In this document: in pieces, positions 17,255 through 25,787 of the stretch
Position numbering within the stretch: the first letter of the stretch is position 1
Layout of the letters: every line of letters starts with the position of its first letter
Assembly: GCF_018403185.1 (NCBI RefSeq)
Contig: NZ_BOSE01000002.1
Span: 496,001-560,000 of the forward strand
Direction: 5' to 3'
From: Paenibacillus montaniterrae
GTDB taxonomy: Bacteria; Bacillota; Bacilli; Paenibacillales; Paenibacillaceae
DNA length: 64,000 nucleotides
Made by a program: the position numbers and the translations under genes
The notes under the pieces: generated by a model
Told to the model about the DNA's origin: nothing
Seen by the model: only the letters and a program-made list of their open reading frames with translations
Database searches by the model: none

Positions 17255-18838
17255 TTATTGACGTGCTGCCTGGCGCTCCTGATAGACTTTGGTAGCCTCA
17301 TCAAGAATGTCTTGACCGCCGGCTTTCAGCCATTGCGTTTTGAACTCCTCCAAAAGCTTATCTACTTCATTATTGGAAATAATCGCTTTCGTGAAATATT
17401 CATCCTGCAGTGCACTCAGGTTGGCAAAGTATTTAGCTTTGCTATCAAAAACAGTTGGGCCCAGTACATCGGCAATCACCTCTGCTCCATCTGTAAGCTG
17501 CTGTTTAAAGTCCAATTTATCCTGCGGCATATGGAACTTCCATGTAGATACCGCTCTTTCAATAAATGGATTGTAGAAGCCGCCAAGGCCCATTGCCAGT
17601 CGCTGATCGCCATCTGTGTCGTACGGCGGCAGGAACGTAGGCACGCCATCCTTCATTTCATAGGTAACGCCCTCTTGACCAAACACAGTCGTCAAGTAAA
17701 TTTCGTCGTTAGTAGCCAGTTCATTCAGAATTTGCAAAATTTTAATACGTTTCGCTTCATCCTTCTCTACCTGTGCGCCAAGCAATAGTGGAACCTGCAG
17801 CGCACCGTTGGACATTTGCAGCGGCTTGCCTGCTGGTCCGAGCAAGCCCTTTCCATATACTGGCGTTATGCCGTTCTCCTCAAAAGCTTGCTGCTGGCCA
17901 TACAGATGATGGTACATATTCGTTTCGATAAATCCAACCTTTTTACTGTTGAACTTCTGGCCGATCAAGCTGTTGTCATCTGTCATAAACTCAGGATCGA
18001 TCAAGCCTTCCATATACCATTTGTTGATCAGCTTCGTCGCTTCCTTCGCTTCCTCCGTAATACCGCCCCATGTAATTGTGCCGTCCTCAGCTGCTTTAAA
18101 CTGGTACGGGTTGACACCATATGCTGCATAAACCGTATTGAACAATTGCGCTCTTGCATCCTTGCCGCGGCCGGTCATGCCGTACGTATCCTGCTCGTTG
18201 TTGCCGTCTGGATCTTCGTTGCGGAATTTGATCAGCATTTGCTCAAACTCCTCAAGCGTAGCAGGCGCGCCACTCAAGCCAACCGCTTCCAGCCATTCGC
18301 CGTTGTAGGTTGGAATAAAGCCGGTTGAACCGTTCAGCCAAACTCTCGGTATGCCGAAGTTTTTCCCATCAATTAAGCCGATGTCCCATGCATTCGGATC
18401 AATCGATTCAACATCTGCTACATAGTCAGGCATATATTGCTTGATTTCATCGGCTGAGATGCTGGCAATGACGCCTTGGCGAGCCCAGTTAACCATATCG
18501 CCCTCTGAAATATTGTGAGGGAAAATATCCGGAATTTCTCCACCGGACACTTTTATTTTAAAGTTTTCATCTGTTGCGCGCAGATTTACAAATTTAACAT
18601 TGAACTTCTCTTCCAGGTACTGCTGCACATACGTATTGTCTTCCTCTGGAACCTCCCAGGTCGAAGCGGAAATTATAATTTCGATAGGCTCTTCTGCATC
18701 TGTAGAATTGCCGGACTGATTCCCGTTATTTTTCGAATTTCCGTTAGCGGCAGGCGTGTTGCTGTTGGACGAGCAGCCTGCAATCATGATCGACAGCGCT
18801 AGAAGAAGTGCAAGCGCCAATTTGAAGCTGTGTTTCAT
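17255..18838 (-). CDS. LplA-type ABC substrate-binding lipoprotein (paralogue 1)
   Basis: 527 aa lipoprotein (MIAGC, Cys22; Asn/Ser-rich tether) with a family-1-like solute-binding domain. It is the third gene of the operon permease-permease-binding protein and follows the second permease by 76 bp. The start ATG follows AAGGGGATG. It is the obvious partner of the permeases at 18915-20775. A diverged paralogue is encoded two genes downstream, so the transporter may use two receptors. Substrate unknown. Confidence 0.9.
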   Translation of the reverse strand: MKHSFKLALALLLALSIMIAGCSSNSNTPAANGNSKNNGNQSGNSTDAEEPIEIIISASTWEVPEEDNTYVQQYLEEKFNVKFVNLRATDENFKIKVSGGEIPDIFPHNISEGDMVNWARQGVIASISADEIKQYMPDYVADVESIDPNAWDIGLIDGKNFGIPRVWLNGSTGFIPTYNGEWLEAVGLSGAPATLEEFEQMLIKFRNEDPDGNNEQDTYGMTGRGKDARAQLFNTVYAAYGVNPYQFKAAEDGTITWGGITEEAKEATKLINKWYMEGLIDPEFMTDDNSLIGQKFNSKKVGFIETNMYHHLYGQQQAFEENGITPVYGKGLLGPAGKPLQMSNGALQVPLLLGAQVEKDEAKRIKILQILNELATNDEIYLTTVFGQEGVTYEMKDGVPTFLPPYDTDGDQRLAMGLGGFYNPFIERAVSTWKFHMPQDKLDFKQQLTDGAEVIADVLGPTVFDSKAKYFANLSALQDEYFTKAIISNNEVDKLLEEFKTQWLKAGGQDILDEATKVYQERQAARQ

Positions 18839-18914
18839 TTTGTCATCCCCTTTTAATAGTTGTTTATTTATTTAATCGAAACGGTTGAGCGCTTCGAGTA
18901 AACCTTGGCCCGGC

Positions 18915-19784
18915 CTATCCTTTAAGTGAGCCGATCATCGTGCCTTTTACGAAATACTTTTGCAGGAACGGATATACGATCAATATTGGCAATATCGCAA
19001 ATATGACCGTAGCCGCCTTAATTCCCGGCTCGTACTTGATGTTGCCGACAACCGATCTGCCGAACGTTTCAGCATCGGCATTGGTAATGACAATTTCCCT
19101 TAAGAAAAATTGCAGCACCTGCTTGTCTTGATCTGAAATATAGAGCACCGCATCAAACCATGAATTCCAATGCCCGACGGCCGTCCACAACGCAAGCGTC
19201 GCCAGAACCGGCTTGGATAACGGCAGCACAATCTGGAATAAAATGCGAATATCGTTGGCTCCGTCAATTTTTGAGCATTCCTCCAGCTCGACTGGTATCG
19301 ACATAAAGAAATTTCGCAGCACAAGCATCGAGAATGTCGGGATCAATCCGGGTACGATATATACCCACAAGGAATTCATCAGATAAAGATCCTTAATTAG
19401 CAAATAGGTCGGAATAATACCGCCGCCGAAAAACATCGTAAACAGAATGATCATCGTGTAAAAGCTGCGATGAGGCAAATATTTGCGTGACAGCGGATAG
19501 GCGCAAAGCGCCATGACAAACAGAGTAAGCCCTGTTCCAACCACAGTGCGAAATGCCGAGTTGCCAAAGCCGATCCATATTTTTTTCTGGCTCAGCACCT
19601 GCTTCCATGCTGTCAGGTCAATCTCTTTCGGATACAAATGAAAGCCGAAGCGCATCGCTTCGCTTGGCGAGCTTAGCGATACAGATGCGATATGAATAAA
19701 TGGATATATCGTAACGATACATAGCAGCGAAATAATAATGACTAGAAAGACTTGAAAGATGTTTTCCCCTACGGTTGGCTTCAC
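18915..19784 (-). CDS. Carbohydrate ABC transporter permease (LplC type)
   Basis: 289 aa with six predicted helices. EAA loop EECSKIDGANDIRILFQIVLPLSKPV; C-terminus LQKYFVKGTMIGSLKG. A GTG start follows AAAGGGGAC at 7-nt spacing. It lies 28 bp after its partner permease. No ATPase is encoded, so a shared ATPase is expected. Confidence 0.9.
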   Translation of the reverse strand: MKPTVGENIFQVFLVIIISLLCIVTIYPFIHIASVSLSSPSEAMRFGFHLYPKEIDLTAWKQVLSQKKIWIGFGNSAFRTVVGTGLTLFVMALCAYPLSRKYLPHRSFYTMIILFTMFFGGGIIPTYLLIKDLYLMNSLWVYIVPGLIPTFSMLVLRNFFMSIPVELEECSKIDGANDIRILFQIVLPLSKPVLATLALWTAVGHWNSWFDAVLYISDQDKQVLQFFLREIVITNADAETFGRSVVGNIKYEPGIKAATVIFAILPILIVYPFLQKYFVKGTMIGSLKG

Positions 19785-19812
19785 AGTAGTTGTCCCCTTT
19801 CATGCACCATCT

Positions 19813-20775
19813 CTACAGCACTCCTTCTTGACCGAGCTTCTTGACGATATAGTTGGTCGTCAGCACCAGCGTAATGCCGATAATGTTCTTAAACAGGCCG
19901 ACAGCGGTCGTCAAGCCGAATTGCGCCCCCAATATGCCCGCGCGATATACATAGGTATCAATAATGTCTGCCACCTCATAGACGGCAGGATTGTACAGGT
20001 TGAAAATTTGGTCGAAGCCGGCATTCAAGATGCCGCCAAGTGACAGAATGAACATAATCGTTATGACCGGCAGGATCGACGGCAGCGTAATGTACCACGT
20101 CTGCTTCGGCCGGCTCGCTCCGTCTATTTTCGCCGCTTCATACAGCGTCGGATCTACACCTGACAGCGCTGCCAAATAAATGATCGTTCCCCACCCGATT
20201 TCCTTCCAAATGCCCGTCGCTACCAGCGTCGAGCGGAAATACTGCGTATCTGCGAGAAAATAAATCGGCTCCATGCCGAGCATCTTCAAGATGTAATTGA
20301 CCGGTCCCTCCGAGGGTGACAGCATGACCGTAATAATGCCGGCAAGCACGACCCAAGAGAAGAAATGCGGGATGTACGAAATCGACTGAGCAATCCGCTT
20401 AAAAAACTTAAAGCGCAGCTCGTTGAGCAGCAGCGCCAATATAATAGGAGCTGGAAACCCGAATACAATATTGTACAAGCTGATTAACACCGTATTGCGA
20501 AAAATTCTTAGAAAATCAGGCGACTGAAAAAATAAAAACTTAAAATGCTCCAAGCCTACCCAAGGGCTGCCCCATATGCCCTTCATCGGGCTAAACTCCT
20601 TAAATGCAAGCTGCACGCCGTATAAAGGGCCATAATGAAAAATGACATACCATACAAGTGTAGGAACAAGCATGAGAAACAAGTATTTGCTCTTTTTATA
20701 CTCGTTCCATGTCGCTCGCAGATTGAGCTTTAATCGTTTTGCACGTTTCGTTTTTGGTTGTACTGCATTTTGCAC
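19813..20775 (-). CDS. Carbohydrate ABC transporter permease (LplB type)
   Basis: 320 aa with six predicted helices. N-terminal LFLMLVPTLVWYVIFHYGPLYGVQLAFKEF and EAA loop YEAAKIDGASRPKQTWYITLPSILPV. The frame opens at an ATG (20790) with no ribosome binding site. The GTG at 20775 is well spaced from GGGGAGTG and I prefer it. It is the first gene of the second Lpl-type operon, with a cre-like site about 25 bp upstream. Confidence 0.88.
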   Translation of the reverse strand: MQNAVQPKTKRAKRLKLNLRATWNEYKKSKYLFLMLVPTLVWYVIFHYGPLYGVQLAFKEFSPMKGIWGSPWVGLEHFKFLFFQSPDFLRIFRNTVLISLYNIVFGFPAPIILALLLNELRFKFFKRIAQSISYIPHFFSWVVLAGIITVMLSPSEGPVNYILKMLGMEPIYFLADTQYFRSTLVATGIWKEIGWGTIIYLAALSGVDPTLYEAAKIDGASRPKQTWYITLPSILPVITIMFILSLGGILNAGFDQIFNLYNPAVYEVADIIDTYVYRAGILGAQFGLTTAVGLFKNIIGITLVLTTNYIVKKLGQEGVL

Positions 20776-20800
20776 ACGTTCACTCCCCATTCCAATAACA

Positions 20801-20814
20801 TGTAAGCACTTACA
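20801..20814. promoter_or_regulatory. cre-like palindrome upstream of the LplB-type gene
   Basis: TGTAAGCACTTACA is a perfect 6-2-6 inverted repeat that differs from the CcpA consensus only at the central CG (CA here). It lies 25 bp before the preferred start. A LacI-family operator is an alternative reading. Confidence 0.5.
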
Positions 20815-20836
20815 TCAAGCTAACTGCAAAAGCTCG

Positions 20837-20886
20837 TTCGCCGTCGAATCCGCTACAACGCAATTACATCGTCATCAAAGCCGAGC
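20837..20886 (+). repeat. Degenerate fragment of B element
   Basis: About 50 bp (CGCCGTCGAATCCGCTACAA ... CATCGTCATCAAAGCCGAG) match the right third of the B repeats at 25.2-25.8 kb and 32.3 kb. The rest of the element is missing. It lies in the ~400-bp gap between the LplB-type gene and the esterase, which otherwise holds the cre-like site and a terminator. Confidence 0.65.
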
Positions 20887-21036
20887 GCCTTATTTGAGAT
20901 TAGCACCAGGAGCACCATCAACCAATTGCAACTTTGTCAGAAACGTTGTAATATGCCCATTTTCGCGATTGTAATTTTTAAATAGCGTTTATGTTTTTAT
21001 TAGAATGGGCTTAACACTGGCTTTGATGTAAATAGA

Positions 21037-21080
21037 GAAAACGCCTGGCCCTCGGTGGTTGCCGATTGCCAGGCGTTTTC
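21037..21080 (-). terminator. Terminator of the siderophore operon
   Basis: Arms GAAAACGCCTGGC and GCCAGGCGTTTTC are fully complementary (13 bp). On the minus strand CTCTATTT follows. It lies 110 bp beyond the esterase stop. Confidence 0.75.
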
Positions 21081-21191
21081 GTAGTTGAGCCTTATTTAAA
21101 TTTTGATCGAAACTTCGGGTCCAGCCCTGCCCAGTAAATAAGAATCGCAAGCAGTAATAAGTAGCAGGGTGTGAAAGTCTGCTATAAATTG

Positions 21192-22913
21192 TTATATAAA
21201 TCTTAGCAGTTCGCTCATGAACGGGTAAATCATAGATACATGGCCTTCGCCCTCGTATGTGCATAGCTTGAGCCTTAGCCGCTCGCCTGCAAATGGCTTT
21301 AAGCGACGGTACAGCTCCTCGGCATCCGATAGCATCTGCTTGCTGTTGTCCTGCTCTACGCCAAGCAGCAGGGAAGTCTTGATTTCCCCTTTCATCACTT
21401 GCTCTGTAAAGGCTGGCAGCCAATCATACAGAATATGATTTTTCCACCAGATCGAAGGGCTTCCTGCAATATAGCTTTGAAAGGATGCCGGATGCAGCAG
21501 CATGGTGCGGATAGCAAAGTATCCGCCCAAGGAATGCCCGAATAAGGATTGACGGTTTCTATCAATCGGCAGCAATCCTTCAATGCACGGCTTCAGCTCC
21601 TGCTCAATAAATGCTGTGAACGCCTCCGCCCCGCCGTTAGCCGGCCAAGGCGAGCCGTCAGGGCGTGTACGAAGCTCATCAGGCGAAGCTGGATCGGTGT
21701 AATCCATAAAACGATGCTCAGTTGCGATCGGCCCTTCGTTATTATAGCCTATGCCAACAACAACTTGCGGCTCAATGCCGCGCGGCTTGCGACCTTGCAG
21801 CCGCATCGCTTCGGCAAACGAGCCGAAGGTTGCGTTAGCATCGAGCACGTATAGCACCGGATATCCGTTCTCTGGCGGTGGCACTGGCGGTACAGAAATA
21901 AAGATGCGGTATTCTTTGTCGCTTTGCTCTGAAATCAGGATGCGGTGCTCCGTACGCGGCACTTCATAGCCAGTAGTCCATCGGCCATATGTAGTAAGTC
22001 TTCCCTCCAGGCTGCTCTTGGATAAACGGTTGGCGGGTAAGAAGTTTGTTGCCTTGGCACTTATTAGCTGTGCCTTTGTTGACCGTGCATTCATTGGCTG
22101 TGCATCCGTTGGCTGTGCATCCGTTGGCTGTGCGTCCGTTGGCTGTGCGTCCGTTGATCGTGATGGAACATCAGGTACGACTGGAAACAGCCATTGCATC
22201 GCCTTTGCAAAGTTAAGCGCCATATAATGGGCATCATGCGTTCCACCTTGGTCAAGCGAAAAGCATAGCTGCTTATCATCGACTCTGTGTTCCCGCCACA
22301 GCTTATGTACAGCCAGTGTCGCCGCTACCATTTCGCGTTGTCTCGTATGCTTGTAAATGCCTTCACAATCGCCAACCGACATATAAATGCGCTGTCTGGC
22401 TGCCGGAAGCTTATGCTGCTGCAAATAGTGCAGCACGCCTTCATACCAGAACGATGCCGAAAGCAATCCAAGCCTGCCGAATACCTCGGGCCGCCAAAGC
22501 CCTGCAAACAGCGAAACCAAACCGCCAAATGATCCGCCAATGATCGCTGTATGCTCTGGCTCCGGCTTGGTACTAAAGCTGGCATCAATGTATGCTTTGC
22601 ATTTATCTGCAAGCTCGTCAATATAGCTACGCGCTCCGCCACCAAACGGCGATTTGCCCTCTAGCAGCGCTGAGGCTGGCCAAGGCGTATATTCATCATT
22701 GCGGTTATGCGGCTCAACACCGACGTAAATCGTCTCCTGCAGTCTGCCGCTGGCCTCCAAATGCTTCAGCTCATTAAAGGTGTGCTCTACTAATTCGCCG
22801 CCATCCTGCACATAAGCGACCGGATAGCTGCGTTCCAGTTCTGATGCATAGCTTTCAGGAAGACAAATCGAAAGCTGTCGGCCTGCTACCATTACTCGTT
22901 CTATGCGAATCAT
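21192..22913 (-). CDS. Fused tandem siderophore esterase (two alpha/beta-hydrolase domains)
   Basis: 573 aa with two complete hydrolase domains. Domain 1 (about 1-245) is Fes/BesA-like with nucleophile Ser128 in IIGGSFGG and His226 in GGTHDAHY. Domain 2 (about 305-573) is IroE/BesA-like with Ser461 in LFGHSLGG and His558 in GEGHVS. A Pro/Gln-rich linker contains four TDAQP pentapeptides (residues 254-273). Single-domain relatives such as B. subtilis BesA hydrolyse trilactone siderophores inside the cell to release iron. Context (Feu-like importer, Btr-like regulator, Fur boxes) supports this role. There is no signal peptide. The ATG follows AGGAGAC, 59 bp after the FeuC-like gene. Confidence 0.85.
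   Translation of the reverse strand: MIRIERVMVAGRQLSICLPESYASELERSYPVAYVQDGGELVEHTFNELKHLEASGRLQETIYVGVEPHNRNDEYTPWPASALLEGKSPFGGGARSYIDELADKCKAYIDASFSTKPEPEHTAIIGGSFGGLVSLFAGLWRPEVFGRLGLLSASFWYEGVLHYLQQHKLPAARQRIYMSVGDCEGIYKHTRQREMVAATLAVHKLWREHRVDDKQLCFSLDQGGTHDAHYMALNFAKAMQWLFPVVPDVPSRSTDAQPTDAQPTDAQPTDAQPMNARSTKAQLISAKATNFLPANRLSKSSLEGRLTTYGRWTTGYEVPRTEHRILISEQSDKEYRIFISVPPVPPPENGYPVLYVLDANATFGSFAEAMRLQGRKPRGIEPQVVVGIGYNNEGPIATEHRFMDYTDPASPDELRTRPDGSPWPANGGAEAFTAFIEQELKPCIEGLLPIDRNRQSLFGHSLGGYFAIRTMLLHPASFQSYIAGSPSIWWKNHILYDWLPAFTEQVMKGEIKTSLLLGVEQDNSKQMLSDAEELYRRLKPFAGERLRLKLCTYEGEGHVSMIYPFMSELLRFI
22095..22154 (-). repeat. 15-bp coding minisatellite in the esterase linker
   Basis: Four tandem near-identical 15-bp units, each encoding TDAQP, are followed by a degenerate continuation (MNARSTKAQL). 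The length is a multiple of three, so copy changes keep the frame and only alter the linker length. Confidence 0.85.
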
Positions 22914-22972
22914 ATATAAAGTCTCCTATCTGGTCTAGTTCGAATACGGAACCGTTGTTCAAACGTGCTGCT

Positions 22973-24004
22973 TTAACGTTTGGCGCGCAGCAGCAAATAA
23001 ACAAAATACGGCACCCCGATAATGGAAATGACAACTCCGACAGCCAGCTCCGCCGGCGCAAAAATCGTTTTGCCAATATAATCGGCCAATACCACCATTG
23101 CTGCGCCAATTAATCCGCTAATCGGCAATATGTAACGATGACTATGGCCAACCAGGCGGCGCGCCATATGCGGTGCAATTAAGCCGACAAAGCCAACACT
23201 ACCGGAAACAGCAACGCTTGCGCTGACCAAGCCAATTGTGCAGGCAAGCAATATTTTTTTCTCGCGCTCCGTGGCAACGCCGACTCCGCCAGCCATTTCC
23301 TCACCAAGCTGAAGCACATCCAGCGATCTCGCTTTCAGCCATAAAATCGGCGGAATCATGATTAGCCACGGCAGCATGGCAACAACAAACTTCCAATTCG
23401 CGCTATAAATACTGCCCGCCAGCCAAACAGTCGCCATCTCAAAATCGTTTGGATTCATTTTTAAAGAAAGGTACAACGTAATCGAGCCAAAGCCTGAGGC
23501 GATCGCTATACCGACCAAAATTAGCCGTTGTGGATCAAGCTTGCCACGCTCGCGCGCAAACAAATAAATGAGTATGGTCGCCAGCAGTCCGCCTATTAGT
23601 CCGAACATTGGTCGCAGCATGACGCCAGCCCAGCCAGTCAGCTTGATGCTGCCCTGCACAAGCAGCATGAACAGCACCACCGACATCCCTGCACCTGCGT
23701 TAATGCCAAGAATGCCTGGATCAGCAAGACCGTTGCGCGTCACGCCTTGTATTACGACGCCCGCGATGCCTAGCGCTGCACCGACCAGCACAGCCAATAC
23801 GATTCGCGGCAGTCTGAAGCGGAATACAACCATATCATGCTCATGCACTTGGCCCGGGTTGAACAAGGTGCGGAACACATCAAGCACCGAAATATCGAAC
23901 ATTCCACTCGTCAAGCTGAGATATACGCCAATCAACATAACCGCGATCGTAACGGCTGCAACTATCCAAGCTCTCGCAATCGAGCTTGCAACACGCTTAT
24001 CCAT
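22973..24004 (-). CDS. feuC: Iron-siderophore ABC permease (FecCD family, FeuC-like)
   Basis: 343 aa with about nine membrane helices of the FecCD/BtuC fold. Signatures include LPRIVLAVLVGAALGIAGVVIQGVTRN near the N-terminus and GSVGFVGLIAPHMARRLVGHSHRY near the C-terminus. It overlaps the FeuB-like gene by 8 bp, and the two form the permease dimer. The start ATG follows AAAGGGGGC. As in the B. subtilis feuABC-ybbA locus, an esterase gene follows and no ATPase gene is present. Confidence 0.9.
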   Translation of the reverse strand: MDKRVASSIARAWIVAAVTIAVMLIGVYLSLTSGMFDISVLDVFRTLFNPGQVHEHDMVVFRFRLPRIVLAVLVGAALGIAGVVIQGVTRNGLADPGILGINAGAGMSVVLFMLLVQGSIKLTGWAGVMLRPMFGLIGGLLATILIYLFARERGKLDPQRLILVGIAIASGFGSITLYLSLKMNPNDFEMATVWLAGSIYSANWKFVVAMLPWLIMIPPILWLKARSLDVLQLGEEMAGGVGVATEREKKILLACTIGLVSASVAVSGSVGFVGLIAPHMARRLVGHSHRYILPISGLIGAAMVVLADYIGKTIFAPAELAVGVVISIIGVPYFVYLLLRAKR

Positions 24005-25004
24005 GCTTGCCGCCCCCTTTCTTCTTAATTAAGTAAAGGAAGAAAGGAACACCGAACAGCGCCGTTACAACCCCGATTGGCGTTTCAAACGGATAATTGA
24101 GAAAGCGCGACAAAATATCGCATAGCGCCAGAAACAGCGCCCCAAGCGCGCCCGACACCGGAATACTCCAGCGATAATCTACACCGCTTAGAAATCTGGC
24201 AATATGCGGAATGATCAAGCCAATAAACGCAATTTTTCCGGCCAGCGCAACTGAAACGCCTGTTAAAATGACGACTGCCAAAATCGCTAATGCTTTGACC
24301 AGTCCTGTTTTGGCGCCGAGACCAGCCGACACCTCATCGCCAAGCGAAAGCACCGTAATCGACTTGGACAAAATAATTGCCAAAGCAAGGCCAACGACCG
24401 CAAATGGAATTGACAGCTTGATCAGCTCTGGATTAATCGTGTGCAGCCTCGCATTGTACCAGAAGGCAAGCCCCTGTGAAATTTGAAAGTAGCTGGAAAC
24501 TGCTGCAGACACGCCGCTCAGGAAGGTGCCGATAATGGTACCCAAAATCGCAAGTCGAACAGGCGACAGCCCATTTGGTATAAGCGAGGCAAGGCCAAAT
24601 ACAAGGCCAGCCCCCAGCGCAGAGCCGATCATCGACACGGCGATCAGACTTATAGAGCCGTTTGACGGTGCAAATACCATAAACATCGTGACCAGAAATA
24701 CAGAACCGTCAGATACCCCCATAATCGATGGAGATGCCAAATAGTTGCGCGTCATTCCCTGCATCAGCGCGCCTGACACTGCTAAAAATGCACCGATTAG
24801 CAGCGCCCCGACCGCCCTTGGCAGACGGGAGGCTACAATGATTTGATGATCGACATTTTCGGGATTGAAAGAAAAAACCGCCTCCCAAACCGTGCCAGCC
24901 GGGATGCTTTTGGCCCCGATAGAGACGGAGAGCAGAACGGTCAATACAGCCGCTATCGGTGCCACCCACAGGATGACAGCCGGAACAGTTCGTTGAAATC
25001 GCAT
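23997..25004 (-). CDS. feuB: Iron-siderophore ABC permease (FecCD family, FeuB-like)
   Basis: 335 aa. FecCD fold with LPRAVGALLIGAFLAVSGALMQGMTRN and GKIAFIGLIIPHIARFLSGVDYRW. The frame is open to 25058, but those extra codons lie in and next to the A repeat. ATG 25004 (MRFQRTVPAV), spaced from AAGG, is where homology should begin. The gene is separated from the FeuA-like gene by 785 bp of repeats, whereas related loci have these genes adjacent. It is probably still read through from the upstream Fur-controlled promoter. Confidence 0.88.
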   Translation of the reverse strand: MRFQRTVPAVILWVAPIAAVLTVLLSVSIGAKSIPAGTVWEAVFSFNPENVDHQIIVASRLPRAVGALLIGAFLAVSGALMQGMTRNYLASPSIMGVSDGSVFLVTMFMVFAPSNGSISLIAVSMIGSALGAGLVFGLASLIPNGLSPVRLAILGTIIGTFLSGVSAAVSSYFQISQGLAFWYNARLHTINPELIKLSIPFAVVGLALAIILSKSITVLSLGDEVSAGLGAKTGLVKALAILAVVILTGVSVALAGKIAFIGLIIPHIARFLSGVDYRWSIPVSGALGALFLALCDILSRFLNYPFETPIGVVTALFGVPFFLYLIKKKGGGKHG

Positions 25005-25042
25005 AATAACACGCCTTATTTTAAGAGTTTTGCGCTTCTTTT

Positions 25043-25216
25043 CAGCGCTACGGAGCAAAACATCCTCCAGTCGCTTTTTAAATCAGCGCTACGGGGCAAA
25101 GCATCCTCCAGTCGCTTTTTAAATCGTAATGCTCTTATTTAAATTTTAAAGGTAGCATTACGATGTTAAAGGCGACCCACTGCGTTTTTCGGATGCTTTG
25201 CTCCTCCGCTGTAGCT
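25043..25216. repeat. Element A copy 1 (long covarying palindrome)
   Basis: On the minus strand the element reads GCAAAGCATCC, AAAAACG, core CAGTGGGTCGCCTTTA, inner arm ATCGTAATGCT, AT-rich loop, AGCATTACGAT, TTTAAAAAGCGACTG, GGATGCTTTGC. Outer arms (11 bp), core pairs (CAGT/ACTG and CGC/GCG with a GGGT bulge) and inner arms (11 bp) all pair. The right end is duplicated as a 41-bp tandem (25044-25084, 25085-25125). It lies 38 bp upstream of the FeuB-like start and abuts element B. Confidence 0.85.
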
Positions 25217-25229
25217 TTTTTTTTGAATG

Positions 25230-25384
25230 CAGGACCAAGAAGATGGCACGATACTAGAAGGCGAGGAGCGCAGCGTAGGCATTAGCTACGTGAGCACCGG
25301 AGCCTTCGGTAGCGTGACATATTTGCCGTCGACTATGCTTCGAAGCAGTACATCGTCATCAAAGTCGACTTTTTAAACGACCCT
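25230..25384 (+). repeat. Element B copy 1
   Basis: Starts AGGACCAAGAAGATGGCACG, contains the most conserved block GAGGAGCGCAGCGTAG then GCTACGTGAGCACC, and ends CATCGTCATCAAAGTCGACTTTTTAAACGACC. Its left terminal repeat is replaced by the end of element A. No open frame is credible in it. Confidence 0.85.
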
Positions 25385-25390
25385 TCCCAT

Positions 25391-25604
25391 GAAAGTTTAA
25401 AAAATCGGCTTTCAGGACCAAGAAGATGGCACGATACTAGAAAATGAGGAGCGCAGCGTAGAGCAAAAGCTACGTGAGCACCTACAATGTTTTCGCAGAA
25501 AACATACTTCGGAAGCATAAGCTATCGCTAGCGTTCAAGATTCGCCGCCGACTATGCTACAACGGAATCACATCGTCATCAATGTCGACTTTTTAAACGA
25601 CCCT
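25391..25604 (+). repeat. Element B copy 2 (chimeric, longer)
   Basis: It has the left terminal repeat GTTTAAAAAATCGGCTTTCAGG and the left helix arm of the common type (ATGGCACGATACT). Its right arm (CTAGCGTTCAAG) is the type found in the 47.5-kb copy, preceded by about 50 extra bases. The two arms no longer match each other, so it looks recombinant. Confidence 0.8.
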
Positions 25605-25610
25605 TCCCAT

Positions 25611-25787
25611 GAAAGTTTAAAAAGTCGGCTTTCAGGACCAAGAAGATGGCACGATACTAGAAGGCGAGGAGCGCAGCGTAGAGCAAAAGCTACGTGAGCA
25701 CCGCAGCCTTCGGTAGCGTGACATATTCGCCGCCGAATACGCTCCAGGCGCAAAACCGCGTCATCAAAGTCGGCTTTTTAAACCACC
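25611..25787 (+). repeat. Element B copy 3, ending at the FeuA-like stop codon
   Basis: A full copy from AAGTTTAAAAAGTCGGCTTTC to GTCGGCTTTTTAAACCACC. Its right end lies within about 5 bp of the TAG stop of the binding-protein gene (25790-25792). Together A1 and B1-B3 account for the whole 785-bp gap between the FeuA- and FeuB-like genes. Confidence 0.85.

Noticed and set aside
20989..21423. 144-codon minus-strand frame overlapping the end of the esterase gene
   Set aside because: Lies in another frame of the same strand, runs through the terminator hairpin and has no start signal.
22095..22154. Short tandem repeat as a possible CRISPR-like array
   Set aside because: Units are 15 bp with no spacers and lie in frame inside a coding linker.
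25333..25753. Two similar ~60-codon minus-strand frames sharing AHVAFALRCAP and EGSFKKSTLMTM
   Set aside because: They are translations of the B repeats. Similarity comes from the DNA repeat, and the frame is not kept in the other copies.
25230..25787. B elements as integron attC sites or an integron cassette array
   Set aside because: No conserved GTTRRRY/RYYYAAC core pair, no integrase, and copies are scattered through the window in both orientations.
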